DNA from: JAOAPY01 sp041492185
GTDB lineage: Bacteria; Acidobacteriota; Blastocatellia; Pyrinomonadales; Pyrinomonadaceae
Assembly (NCBI GenBank): GCA_041492185.1
Contig: JBGPWL010000097.1
Span: 1-16,860, forward strand
Reading direction: 5' to 3'
Length of the DNA stretch: 16,860 bases
Notes under the pieces: model-generated
The model's input: the letters and a program-made list of their open reading frames with translations, nothing else
What the model was told of the DNA's origin: nothing
Databases searched by the model: none
Part shown: positions 7,605-15,126 of the stretch, piece after piece
How the letters are laid out: every line of letters starts with the position of its first letter
How positions within the stretch are numbered: the stretch's first letter is position 1
Made by a program: the position numbers and the translations under genes

Positions 7605-9121
7605 TCAATCTCCGTGGCTAACGAATCGGATTCCCGCGCGCTGCTCTCTTTCGCGCTGGCTTTCGCGCTAGTCCAGCCGATCAGCAACCACGCAATGGGC
7701 GCAACCGCATAAAGCGAAAACGTCAGGCCGAAAATGCTGTTCAGAAGAAACACCGAAAAGAGCGCGGCTACGATCCGGCTGAGGGTTGCGGCACGAGTTC
7801 CCGGCGGCGCTCGCCGCGTCGCGCGGAACGCGAGCAGGTTTGCACGCAGCAGGATCCACAAGAACAACAATGCGCCGGGAACGCCACACGCAACCGCGAG
7901 CACCAGCACGAAGTTGTCGCTGTTCGGCAGTTGTGGTCCAGTGGAAAACTTCAATGCGCTCAACGAGCCTGCGCCCAGTCCCATTCCTAAAGGCCGATAC
8001 GGAATGACGTTGGTAACAAGGTCCTGCCAAATCTTCAAGCGCACATAGAGACTCTGCTCCCCGGTCGGTTGCAGCGCTCCGCGTTCCGCATGTGAAAGCA
8101 GAGTGTCCACTGTCTCCGTCTCTTCCTTGCTCCACATCTCGTCTTCCGATGGAGGCTTTATCAACACCGCGACCAACACAAGTGGCAACAACACTATGAA
8201 CAAACGGGTCACGGCGCCGGCAAAACTGCGCGCGCCCAGCAAGACAAGCACAATGAAGCCGAGTACCAGTCCGAAGATCGCGGTGCGCTGACCAGTAAGC
8301 AGCAGCAGGATTGACAGGCTCGCGCCACATACAATCCAACCTGCCCGGTGCAACACGCGCTGGGCGCCAATCGCAAAACCAAAAGAAATCAACGAGCCAA
8401 GCACGGTGTAACGACCCCACTCTTCGGCACTGGTAAAAGTTGCAACCGCGCGCTTCACGTGACCCACTGCCAGTGCGTTATAGAACTCGACGTTGTCCAG
8501 CCAGTATTGCTCAAAGCGCGGATAGCCAAACGTCAACTGATAAATTCCGTAGAGCGATGTCACGAGCGCCAGCAGCACAATCAGACGCAGGGCAACGGTA
8601 ACGAATCGCTCATCGACATACTGACCAAAAAAGAACCAGGCGACCGGCACAAGAATGAGTAACGCTCCAGAGAGACCGACGACGATGCCGCCCTGGAGTG
8701 GGTTGAAGATCTCCAGAAAGAAGATCGCGGCCAGCAAAGAAACAAACGGCGCCAGTGTCGTCGCGCGAAAAATATGCAGCCGTTGATTCCGCAGTAAAAC
8801 GGCGAGAGCCAGGATGGTGACGACCGGTGTGAGAATGTGAATCGGGTCCGTCTGCGAATAGGGAACGAGCAGATATTGAGCGCGCCGGAGAAAGCCGCGC
8901 AGCGGCTCGAACATCATCATCGCAATCAAACTCGCATCCAAACTGAGCAGCAACGGCAGCGCCATCGCAAACATGATTGCGCCAAGCAACCAACTGCGCA
9001 GCCACTGTCCGCCATTGATCACGGCCCAGACCGTAAAGGCGCACACCGCCTGCACCGGCAACAGCCAGACGATTACCGAACGGCGTGGTCTAATTACTAT
9101 CTGCGGTAAAGCGGCGCTCAT
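7601..9121 (-). CDS. O-antigen polymerase/ligase family membrane protein (Wzy-like)
   Basis: I place the start at ATG 9121 (506 aa, MSAALPQIVI). A frame opening at 9259 would overlap the flippase gene by 130 bp and add a non-membrane tail. The start is 8 bp past the flippase stop; no clear Shine-Dalgarno is present. The protein is strongly hydrophobic with about ten to twelve predicted membrane helices (for example 19-35, 44-70, 95-110, 122-140, 145-166, 174-195, 262-275, 281-297, 306-321, 403-428, 449-480). The TGQRTAIFGLVLGF stretch (276-289), followed by a large hydrophilic loop (322-400) with RLKIWQ and PLGMGLGAGS, is the hallmark of the Wzy_C/O-antigen-ligase superfamily. In this context it most likely polymerises repeat units at the periplasmic face. 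WaaL-type ligase activity is less likely because flippase, co-polymerase and export genes surround it. Confidence 0.88.
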   Translation of the reverse strand: MSAALPQIVIRPRRSVIVWLLPVQAVCAFTVWAVINGGQWLRSWLLGAIMFAMALPLLLSLDASLIAMMMFEPLRGFLRRAQYLLVPYSQTDPIHILTPVVTILALAVLLRNQRLHIFRATTLAPFVSLLAAIFFLEIFNPLQGGIVVGLSGALLILVPVAWFFFGQYVDERFVTVALRLIVLLALVTSLYGIYQLTFGYPRFEQYWLDNVEFYNALAVGHVKRAVATFTSAEEWGRYTVLGSLISFGFAIGAQRVLHRAGWIVCGASLSILLLLTGQRTAIFGLVLGFIVLVLLGARSFAGAVTRLFIVLLPLVLVAVLIKPPSEDEMWSKEETETVDTLLSHAERGALQPTGEQSLYVRLKIWQDLVTNVIPYRPLGMGLGAGSLSALKFSTGPQLPNSDNFVLVLAVACGVPGALLFLWILLRANLLAFRATRRAPPGTRAATLSRIVAALFSVFLLNSIFGLTFSLYAVAPIAWLLIGWTSAKASAKESSARESDSLATEIE

Positions 9122-9129
9122 ATAGACGT

Positions 9130-10449
9130 CTAAGTTTCGAGATCGCGAGTCTTGAGAAATTGCAAACTGAGCAACGATTTCATCTGAGCGACCGGCAGAT
9201 CCGCGCGGCGTGGGCGTAGCAGACTCCAGAACCCGAGCCCACGTCTTCGCAGCAACCAAAACAGCGCGATGATCAATGTCGCGCTGTAACCCATCAGCGA
9301 AGCCAGCGCTGCGCCGACGATGCCGAGTCGCGGCAACAACAACAGCAGTGAGACAACCGTGATGACCGCGGAAGCCAGGCGCGCTATCGTGCTCAGTCCG
9401 GGATGTCCAAATCCGTTCAAGCCGCTGACGACTATTCCGCCCGCCGTCAAGACCACGGACGCAAGCAAGAGAATGCGCAATGTGCCGTTGGCTGCCAAAA
9501 ATGATTTTCCGTAGACGTATTGCAGGACGTACGGCGCCGCCAACCAGAGCGGGACCAGTACGAGCAATTGCGTATAGAGCGTTAGCCGAAAACTTTTTCC
9601 CAGCAGTCGGTCGGCTCTGTCTGTGTGCTTCGAGGCTGCGACTTCCGGCATCAATGCATCGGCGACGGAACTCGCGAGCACGGCGGTGATTTCTGAAATG
9701 CGCACGGCGATAAAATAAAGTCCGATGGCCGCGCTCGAAGCGATGCCGCCGAGCAACAACTGGTCCAACCTCAACGTAGTGAACTCCGCCAGCGATCCGG
9801 GATACTCGCGCAGGCCGTAATTAAGCGCATCTCTCCACCTGGACCAACTTGGCTGCCAGGCAGGTTTCAACTCTCGCAACACTGCAAACAACGAAAGCGC
9901 CATTGAGCAAAACTGCGCCAGGATCACTGTCAGGGCCGCGCTGCGCACGGTCAGCGAGCCTTGCATCCAAAGCACGGTGTAACCGACGGCTTGAATCACA
10001 AAAAAGAGCAGCCTTGACGCGCCGCCCCAACCGAAGCGCCGCGCGCCCTCCAGCAAGCCAATCATCAAGAACTGGATTAGCGCCGCTGGAATGTTGACCA
10101 GATAAATTCTGACCAGCCGCATTGTCTCCGGACCGCGCTGACCAACTATGTGCGGGATGATCAGCTCGGCCAGCGCAAGAGCGACCACGCCCACGATCAA
10201 CCCAAATATGATCGCGTTAGAAAACAGCATCGAAACGCAAGCGGGATCCTTCGCTACCCAGTAACGATGCGCCTGCGCCAATCCGAAGCTCACGAGAAAC
10301 GCGCAAACCGGAGGCCAAAGCATTACGACCAGAAGATCGCCACGGCCCGCGGGTCCAAGCGCCCACGCGCTTAACAAACTCGTAACCACGCCACAGAAAA
10401 GAATCAGGGCGTTAGCTACAAAAACGAGTTTGACGTTCCGCACAATCAT
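9130..10449 (-). CDS. Wzx-type polysaccharide flippase
   Basis: The protein is 439 aa from ATG 10449 (MIVRNVKLVFVANAL). The open frame extends to an ATG at 10587 directly abutting the upstream stop, but the extra 46 residues are hydrophilic, include a perfect hairpin repeat and look non-coding. Starting at 10449 places the first membrane helix right at the N-terminus, as in the MOP/Wzx family. About 12 to 14 hydrophobic segments follow. ALGPAGRGDL (residues 30-39) is the characteristic loop after helix 1 in Wzx-like proteins, and the length matches the family. It would flip the undecaprenyl-diphosphate-linked repeat unit from the cytoplasmic to the periplasmic leaflet. Its neighbours, the priming transferase upstream and polymerase downstream, are the expected ones. 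The start is the uncertain part, since the ribosome site before 10449 is weak. Confidence 0.88.
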   Translation of the reverse strand: MIVRNVKLVFVANALILFCGVVTSLLSAWALGPAGRGDLLVVMLWPPVCAFLVSFGLAQAHRYWVAKDPACVSMLFSNAIIFGLIVGVVALALAELIIPHIVGQRGPETMRLVRIYLVNIPAALIQFLMIGLLEGARRFGWGGASRLLFFVIQAVGYTVLWMQGSLTVRSAALTVILAQFCSMALSLFAVLRELKPAWQPSWSRWRDALNYGLREYPGSLAEFTTLRLDQLLLGGIASSAAIGLYFIAVRISEITAVLASSVADALMPEVAASKHTDRADRLLGKSFRLTLYTQLLVLVPLWLAAPYVLQYVYGKSFLAANGTLRILLLASVVLTAGGIVVSGLNGFGHPGLSTIARLASAVITVVSLLLLLPRLGIVGAALASLMGYSATLIIALFWLLRRRGLGFWSLLRPRRADLPVAQMKSLLSLQFLKTRDLET

Positions 10450-10481
10450 TGTGACTTCGGTCTCTTGGAGCGCGGTGGCAA

Positions 10482-10497
10482 TCCCGATGTATCGGGA
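10482..10497. repeat. 16-bp hairpin in the leader of the flippase gene
   Basis: TCCCGAT and ATCGGGA are perfect 7-bp arms around a 2-nt GT spacer, 33 bp upstream of the preferred flippase start. It lies in the 138-bp stretch between the sugar-transferase stop and that start, which supports treating the stretch as non-coding. It may be a dispersed hairpin element or an mRNA processing or stability structure. Confidence 0.55.
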
Positions 10498-10587
10498 GAC
10501 ACCGCTTTGGATTGAACGATTACCTTTACCTAATGATGAAACCAAAGCGCCGTCGCCGCTTCGCTTTGCCGGCGCACTCCAAAACAT

Positions 10588-12036
10588 TCACACAGCGCCG
10601 TTCGCGGTCAGAATGGCGGGTATGGTTTGCAGCAAGATCTTGCAGTCGAGCGCCAGCGACCAATGATCGATGTATTCGAGATCGAGCTGCATCCATTCGT
10701 CGAACGAAAGGTTGCTGCGTCCGGAAACTTGCCACAAACAAGTCAGTCCCGGCTTGACGCTGAAGCGTCGTTTTTGCCAGGCCTCTTCCAGGCCCAGCAC
10801 GTCGCGCATCGGCAACGGACGTGGCCCAACCAGGCTCATGTCGCCAAACAGAACGTTGATCAATTGTGGCAACTCGTCGATGCTCAACTTGCGCAACCGC
10901 CGGCCCACGCGCGTCAAGCGCGGATCGTTGCGGATTTTGAAGACCGGGCCTTCCTTTTCATTCAAGTGCTCGATCTCGTTCATCCGCGCCTCGGCGTCGC
11001 TGGCCATCGTGCGAAACTTGATCATGCGAAAGCGGCGCTTGTTGTAGCCCATGCGTTCCTGCACGAAGAAGATCGGGCCGGCCGAATCGAGCTTGATGGC
11101 CAGGGCTGTCAGAATGAAGAGCGGCGACAGCAGCAACAGCAAAATTGCCGAGCCGAAGAAATCGATCAGGCGTTTGGCTTCGGTGCGCCAGCTCAGCGGC
11201 GGCGCGCTATGCAGGGAAAGCACTGGCGTGCCCTCAAATTCCCACGCGCGCGACCGCGCCAGTTTGTGGGGAAACAGATCGGAGAACAGATGGACCATGA
11301 TTCCCTGCTCTTCGAGCATCGTAATCGCGGCCTCGATCTGCGAGTACTGCGACTTGATCGGCAGCGCGATGAAGACTTCGTCAATTACTTCGTTGGCAAT
11401 GATGCGTGGTAAATCCTTGACGTCTCCGAGCCAGGGGATGTTACTCAGACCGTTGTTATTGAAGCGCGACTTGCTGTCGACATAACCCACCAGGCGATAA
11501 CCAAAATCCGAGCGTTGCAGCACTTGTTTGACAAACCATTCGGCCCGCGGTCCGGTGCCAATGATTAGAAGTTTCTTGAGGTTGTGGCCGCGCAGACGCA
11601 GGCGGCGCAGGTTAAGCCGCAGCAACAATCGCGTGCCGCCTATTAGCAGCAGCGCAATCAAGCCGACACAGGCGGCGGTCCAGATCGTGATGGTGCGCCA
11701 CCTGCCGATTTGCGCGACGATCAGAAGCGCCACGGTGGCAAAAAAGATCGCGCGCCCAACCTCCATCAATTCCTCGATAAGTCCGCTGAGACGATGTGAG
11801 CGATAGACTCCCTGCAGATGAAATACGAGGTACCAAATGATGAGCAGCAACCCACCCAGCAAGGCGTTGGCAACTTTGATCCTGGTCGAGAGAAAGTCCA
11901 CTGCATAGTCGGGCACAGGCAGCGGCGCCGCTGGGGCATAGTTGATCACGATTCCCAGGCCAAACGCGCAAAGCATCAGCACAAGGTCGGTGACCTTTAG
12001 CGTGAAGTTTGCCAGTTGTCCATAACGATTAGTCAT
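10588..12036 (-). CDS. Undecaprenyl-phosphate sugar-1-phosphate transferase (WcaJ/WbaP-type priming enzyme)
   Basis: The protein is 482 aa from ATG 12036; a TTG just before it could add one residue. It has the full architecture of polyprenyl glycosylphosphotransferases. Four N-terminal membrane helices (about 14-32, 58-76, 97-113, 119-138) come first, then a Rossmann-like domain with LLIIGTGPRAE (156-166), then a re-entrant helix (291-316) leading into the catalytic Bac_transf domain. That domain has KFRTM (340-344), SIDELPQLINV with the D387/E388 pair, GDMSLVGPRP (398-407) and GLTCLWQVSGR (430-440). The enzyme transfers a hexose-1-phosphate from a UDP-sugar to undecaprenyl phosphate at the inner membrane, the committed first step of the repeat unit. 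Glucose or galactose is the usual substrate; the sequence does not decide between them. The flippase frame begins immediately after its TGA. Confidence 0.95.
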   Translation of the reverse strand: MTNRYGQLANFTLKVTDLVLMLCAFGLGIVINYAPAAPLPVPDYAVDFLSTRIKVANALLGGLLLIIWYLVFHLQGVYRSHRLSGLIEELMEVGRAIFFATVALLIVAQIGRWRTITIWTAACVGLIALLLIGGTRLLLRLNLRRLRLRGHNLKKLLIIGTGPRAEWFVKQVLQRSDFGYRLVGYVDSKSRFNNNGLSNIPWLGDVKDLPRIIANEVIDEVFIALPIKSQYSQIEAAITMLEEQGIMVHLFSDLFPHKLARSRAWEFEGTPVLSLHSAPPLSWRTEAKRLIDFFGSAILLLLLSPLFILTALAIKLDSAGPIFFVQERMGYNKRRFRMIKFRTMASDAEARMNEIEHLNEKEGPVFKIRNDPRLTRVGRRLRKLSIDELPQLINVLFGDMSLVGPRPLPMRDVLGLEEAWQKRRFSVKPGLTCLWQVSGRSNLSFDEWMQLDLEYIDHWSLALDCKILLQTIPAILTANGAV

Positions 12037-12050
12037 CAATGCAGATTTTT

Positions 12051-12085
12051 GATTTCAAATTTCAGATCTCGGATTTCAGATTTAG
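12051..12085. repeat. Degenerate heptad tandem repeat (five units)
   Basis: Five 7-bp units lie end to end in the 101-bp gap between the export-protein and sugar-transferase genes: GATTTCA, AATTTCA, GATCTCG, GATTTCA, GATTTAG. The consensus is GATTTCA. The region is markedly richer in A and T than the surrounding genes. The sequence resembles short heptameric tandem repeats known from the intergenic DNA of several phyla. No function is evident. Confidence 0.75.
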
Positions 12086-12137
12086 AAAAACCTCAGAGCT
12101 CAATTCCTTATTTGCAATCGAGCGCGCAACCTCAGGC

Positions 12138-12809
12138 TCACGGCACGAGCGGTCTGAAGAACGCTGCCAGGCTCGCGTATCTGATGTAGCGTTCAATTTT
12201 CATGAGCCGATTTCGCGGCACCATGATCATGTCGCCGGCCTGCAACGTCAGATCGTTTTCCAGATCGCTGGTGCGTTTGAGCGTCTTGAAGTTCAGCACC
12301 TTCACTTCCGCCGTTTCGGCATTCAATCTTCGGAAGACCAGAATCTGCGACGACTTCGCCGTTTCCTTGAAACCGCCGGCGAGCAAAACCGCTTGAATCG
12401 CCGTTAACTTTTCGCGCAGCTCGATCTTGCCCGGCTGATTCACTTCTCCGGCGACGACGATGTAAGGCTTCTGAAATTCTTTCAGGACTACGATTACCTC
12501 TGGCGCTTCAAGCCGCTCCCGAGCTTTCGCCAGGATCAGAGTGCGCACTTGCTGTAGCGTGCGTCCGCCGACCTTGAGATCGCCACCCACCTCCAGCGAG
12601 ATGTAGCCATCCGGTTGCACCGTTACGGTTTGATTGAACTCCGGCGTGTAGCGGAATTGAACGTCCAGCACATCGCCTGCATGCAACGTGTAGCGCTCCT
12701 CCGTGGGCGCTTTGAGCGCGGGCGTTTGCGTCCTGGCAGACTGCGCGTGAGTCGCTACGGTCGATGCGACAATTAGCAATGCTATAAGAGCGAACCTTCT
12801 GCTTGTCAT
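12138..12809 (-). CDS. Wza-like polysaccharide export protein (Poly_export + SLBB), short form
   Basis: I chose ATG 12809 (223 aa) because GAGG at 12819-12822 lies 9 nt before it and the protein then starts with a proper signal peptide: MTSRRF, then a hydrophobic stretch to residue 20, then cleavage after THA (22). The frame's first ATG at 12848 would overlap the previous gene. The Poly_export domain spans about 38-110 (YTLHAGDVLDVQF, VQPDGYISLE), followed by a SLBB domain at 115-198 (VAGEVNQPGKIEL, AVLLAGGFKETAKSSQILVFRR). The C-terminal helix IERYIRYASLAAFF (205-218) could be membrane-active. There is no lipobox cysteine, and the protein is much shorter than Escherichia coli Wza, so only one SLBB domain is present. 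It probably forms the periplasmic or outer-membrane export conduit with the co-polymerase encoded two genes earlier. Confidence 0.92.
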   Translation of the reverse strand: MTSRRFALIALLIVASTVATHAQSARTQTPALKAPTEERYTLHAGDVLDVQFRYTPEFNQTVTVQPDGYISLEVGGDLKVGGRTLQQVRTLILAKARERLEAPEVIVVLKEFQKPYIVVAGEVNQPGKIELREKLTAIQAVLLAGGFKETAKSSQILVFRRLNAETAEVKVLNFKTLKRTSDLENDLTLQAGDMIMVPRNRLMKIERYIRYASLAAFFRPLVP

Positions 12810-12826
12810 GAAAACCAACCTCGCGT

Positions 12827-13432
12827 TTACAGCCTTCGATACAACCAACCCGGCACCGGATAACGGCGCTGATTCAAAACAAAACCGAGAAACTTTCCGC
12901 CGGACTGCTCGATCACTTTCTGTGCGCGCTGAATCTGATCGCGTCGCGTCCGTCCCGCCTCAACTACAATCGCGACGCCGTCGACGATCGGCGCCAGCGT
13001 GGTCGCGTCTGACGACACCGCCAGCGACGGGCAATCCACCAATACGTAATCAAAGTTCCAGCGCAGAGCTTTGAGACAGGACGATCGGTATTCGGGATCG
13101 GTGTGCCAGGCATTGATCGAAGTTGTCTGACGATAACCCACCAGTCCTTCCGTCTCGGCCGGGAACGTCATCAAATTGTCGATCTGCGTTTCCGAACAGT
13201 GATTGGCGATCTGATTTGGATCGGCTATGCGGACGTTCTGCAAACCGAGCGAATCAACCGCGAGCACGCGCCTTTGCGTGTGCGTGGCGATCTCTTTTGC
13301 CAGCGTGTTGACAACATGGCTCACGCCCTCGCCCGGCGCGGAGGCAGTGAACGCTACGATCCGGTTGCGCAGTTTTCCCTCCTGATCGGTCGCCTGAAAA
13401 ACTGTTCGTATTAATTCAAGGTAGAATCCCAC
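12827..13432 (-). CDS. CpsD/BY-kinase-like P-loop protein with degenerate Walker A motif
   Basis: I set the start at GTG 13432 (201 aa), because GGGGAG (13438-13443) lies 5 nt before it. The frame could extend to TTG 13456, but that codon sits in a hairpin repeat. The fold follows the bacterial tyrosine kinase/MinD-like ATPase plan: FTASAPGEGVSHVVNTLA (28-45) occupies the Walker A site, RRVLAVDSLG (54-63) the Walker A' site and FDYVLVDCPSLAVSSDA (127-143) Walker B. However, the essential Walker A lysine is valine (V37) and the following Ser/Thr is histidine (H39). The Walker A' motif keeps only its first aspartate. The C-terminus has two tyrosines (Y191, Y198) rather than a Tyr-rich cluster. 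It therefore probably binds the co-polymerase cytoplasmic tail as a regulatory pseudo-enzyme, or uses a non-standard site. It sits between the co-polymerase and export genes, exactly where a Wzc-type kinase is expected. Confidence 0.85.
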   Translation of the reverse strand: MGFYLELIRTVFQATDQEGKLRNRIVAFTASAPGEGVSHVVNTLAKEIATHTQRRVLAVDSLGLQNVRIADPNQIANHCSETQIDNLMTFPAETEGLVGYRQTTSINAWHTDPEYRSSCLKALRWNFDYVLVDCPSLAVSSDATTLAPIVDGVAIVVEAGRTRRDQIQRAQKVIEQSGGKFLGFVLNQRRYPVPGWLYRRL

Positions 13433-13447
13433 GATGGCTCCCCAAAT

Positions 13448-13525
13448 GTCCGACAAACTTCAGTTTGTCGCTATTTTCGCGATCATTGCCTTCCGCCGCC
13501 CTCGACAAACTAGAGTTTGTCGGAC
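13448..13525. repeat. Twin hairpin element between the co-polymerase and CpsD-like genes
   Basis: Two near-identical hairpins share the arms CGACAAACT and AGTTTGTCG: 13451-13470 with a TC spacer and 13503-13522 with an AG spacer. The outermost arms extend to 12 bp (GTCCGACAAACT at 13448-13459 and AGTTTGTCGGAC at 13514-13525), so the pair is also one large inverted repeat. It fills most of the 101-bp gap. This looks like a mobile or dispersed BIME-like repeat rather than an ordinary terminator, because no T-run follows. Confidence 0.8.
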
Positions 13526-13533
13526 TTTCGCTG

Positions 13534-15126
13534 CTAGTCACCGGCCTCAAAGTCTGCGTCCCAATCAGCATTACCTTCAGAGAGAGACAGCCTTCGCTTG
13601 TCGACGATCAGAGATCGTCTCGACCAACGATCTTTGGGGATGGTCGCCAGCACCGGCATTCCGGTTAACGACTCGAGTTCGCGAGGCGTGTAGACATTCT
13701 CGCGGAGAAATTCCGCGGTGATGACGCACGCGAGGCTCACCAACGCGCCGATAAAAATTCCCAGCAGCAGATTCAACGGGCGGTTTGGTCGCGCCGGCAG
13801 TTGCGGCTGGACCGGAGCCTCGGCTACGGAAACGTTTGTAATCTTGTTCTGGTCCAACTGGTCCGCGATGCGCGCCTCTTCCTGTTTCTTTTCGTAAAGC
13901 TGGTAATTGCTTTCTGCTTCCTTGACGCGGCGCGTCAGATCTTCGTATTCGGCGGTGATTCCTTCCAGGCGCGAGAGCTGGTTTTCATATTGCGCAAGTT
14001 GGCCCGCCAAACTCGTATGTCGCGCTTGTGCGCCGGCCTGATCGACTCTTGCGCGCGCCAGTTCGGTCTCGGTCGTCTGTCGCAACGGATTCAGATCCGT
14101 CGCTTGTTCGGTCGCGGTGTCTCTGGTCGCTTTCTCAAGCGCGGCTTTCGTCGTTTCAATCTGCTGATCGACTTCCCTCACGAGCCGGTCCGTTGGTTTG
14201 AATTTTGTCAGCAGTTGCGTGCGCCGGTTCTGCAGCTCGACGAGCATTGTGTTCAAACGTTCGGCCGAATACTGATTTGGCAGCGCGCGGCTCTGCGTCA
14301 CAATGCGCGGCTGCAGTGTCCGCAGTTGCTGCTGCAGCAGGCCGATACGCTCGTTCACTTCCTTGAGAAACGTATCCGTCTCGAGCAGCTTCGATTTCGC
14401 GTCGGTCATCTTCTGCACCGTGATGTCTTTCTGTTGGGCCAGCGAGACGACGTTCATGCCCTGTTGAAATGCCGAAAGTTGTTTCTCGGCGACGCGTAAC
14501 TGCTGCTCGTAGTCGTCCGCCTGGGTTTTGAAAAATTCGTAAGTGCCGGGCGGCCGGTGCAGCTTCAGATGCTTTTCCAAATAGAGCGTCTCGAGTTTGC
14601 GCAGCACCGCGACTGCGGTTTCCGGCGAAGAGGACGTGTAGGTGATCTCGATGATGTTCGCTTTCTTGACCGGATTAATTACGAGATCTTTCGACAATCG
14701 ATCGGTGGCCTGTTCGATCCGGCCTGCTTCGGTCCGCGGAGTTTCCTTCAGACCGAGCCTTTGCAATAGCGACGGAGGCTGCTTGTCGAGACCGCATTCG
14801 GTGGCGAGTTGGTTCAGCAGGTCCTTGCTCGAAAGCAACTCGATTTCGGAATTGATCTGGGTCTCCGACACTTCGTTGTCCGCAGCCGAGCCGTTGGCGC
14901 CAGTAGTGCGCTCAGGCGTTACGGGCACGTCCGTGCGTGTGTTCTTCACGAGGATCTTGATATGCGATTCGTACTGGTTCGGCAGCAGAAAGGTTCCCAC
15001 CGCGGCGCCAATTGAGACCGTCAGAAACGTTACGGTGATTAGCAGCTTGTGGCGAAACCACACCGAGGCCGCGTCGCGAACCGACAGTGGGGCCTGCTCA
15101 GATTTGACGAGGCCGTTTGTGTTCAT
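13534..15126 (-). CDS. Wzz/GumC-type polysaccharide co-polymerase (no kinase domain)
   Basis: This 530-aa protein has a Wzz domain with a first membrane helix (about 27-48), a periplasmic NQYESHIKILVKNTR segment, and a long coiled coil (about 196-425) rich in Gln, Glu and Lys. The P-rich PQLPARPNRPLNLLLG motif (441-456) then leads into a second membrane helix (451-473). The cytoplasmic tail contains ENVYTPRELESLTGMPVLATIP (476-497), the stretch that normally precedes the kinase in Wzc, but the protein ends about 33 residues later, so the kinase-like part is encoded separately by the next gene. The protein sets chain length and links the polymerase to the export protein across the periplasm. 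It heads the tight EPS gene set, with a 256-bp repeat-bearing region upstream. No strong Shine-Dalgarno precedes ATG 15126. Confidence 0.93.
   Translation of the reverse strand: MNTNGLVKSEQAPLSVRDAASVWFRHKLLITVTFLTVSIGAAVGTFLLPNQYESHIKILVKNTRTDVPVTPERTTGANGSAADNEVSETQINSEIELLSSKDLLNQLATECGLDKQPPSLLQRLGLKETPRTEAGRIEQATDRLSKDLVINPVKKANIIEITYTSSSPETAVAVLRKLETLYLEKHLKLHRPPGTYEFFKTQADDYEQQLRVAEKQLSAFQQGMNVVSLAQQKDITVQKMTDAKSKLLETDTFLKEVNERIGLLQQQLRTLQPRIVTQSRALPNQYSAERLNTMLVELQNRRTQLLTKFKPTDRLVREVDQQIETTKAALEKATRDTATEQATDLNPLRQTTETELARARVDQAGAQARHTSLAGQLAQYENQLSRLEGITAEYEDLTRRVKEAESNYQLYEKKQEEARIADQLDQNKITNVSVAEAPVQPQLPARPNRPLNLLLGIFIGALVSLACVITAEFLRENVYTPRELESLTGMPVLATIPKDRWSRRSLIVDKRRLSLSEGNADWDADFEAGD

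Noticed and set aside
9122..9259. Upstream start of the polymerase gene at 9259
   Set aside because: It would overlap the flippase coding region by 130 bp, and the extra 46 residues are non-membrane and look like an out-of-frame reading of the flippase C-terminus.
10627..11412. A 261-codon plus-strand frame opposite the sugar-1-phosphate transferase gene
   Set aside because: The minus strand encodes an unmistakable complete priming transferase across the same bases; the plus frame is His/Gln/Arg-rich with no motif.
12040..12137. Possible intrinsic terminator after the wza-like gene (a TTTTT run on the minus strand near 12090)
   Set aside because: No stable GC-rich stem precedes the T-run, and the next EPS gene follows in the same direction, so termination is unlikely.
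13433..13456. TTG 13456 as the start of the CpsD-like gene
   Set aside because: The codon lies within a hairpin arm, while GTG 13432 has a GGGGAG ribosome site at ideal spacing.
13801..14499. A 232-codon plus-strand frame opposite the co-polymerase gene
   Set aside because: It is antisense to the coiled-coil coding region, whose codon bias produces long shadow frames; the Phe/Arg/Leu-rich product has no family resemblance.
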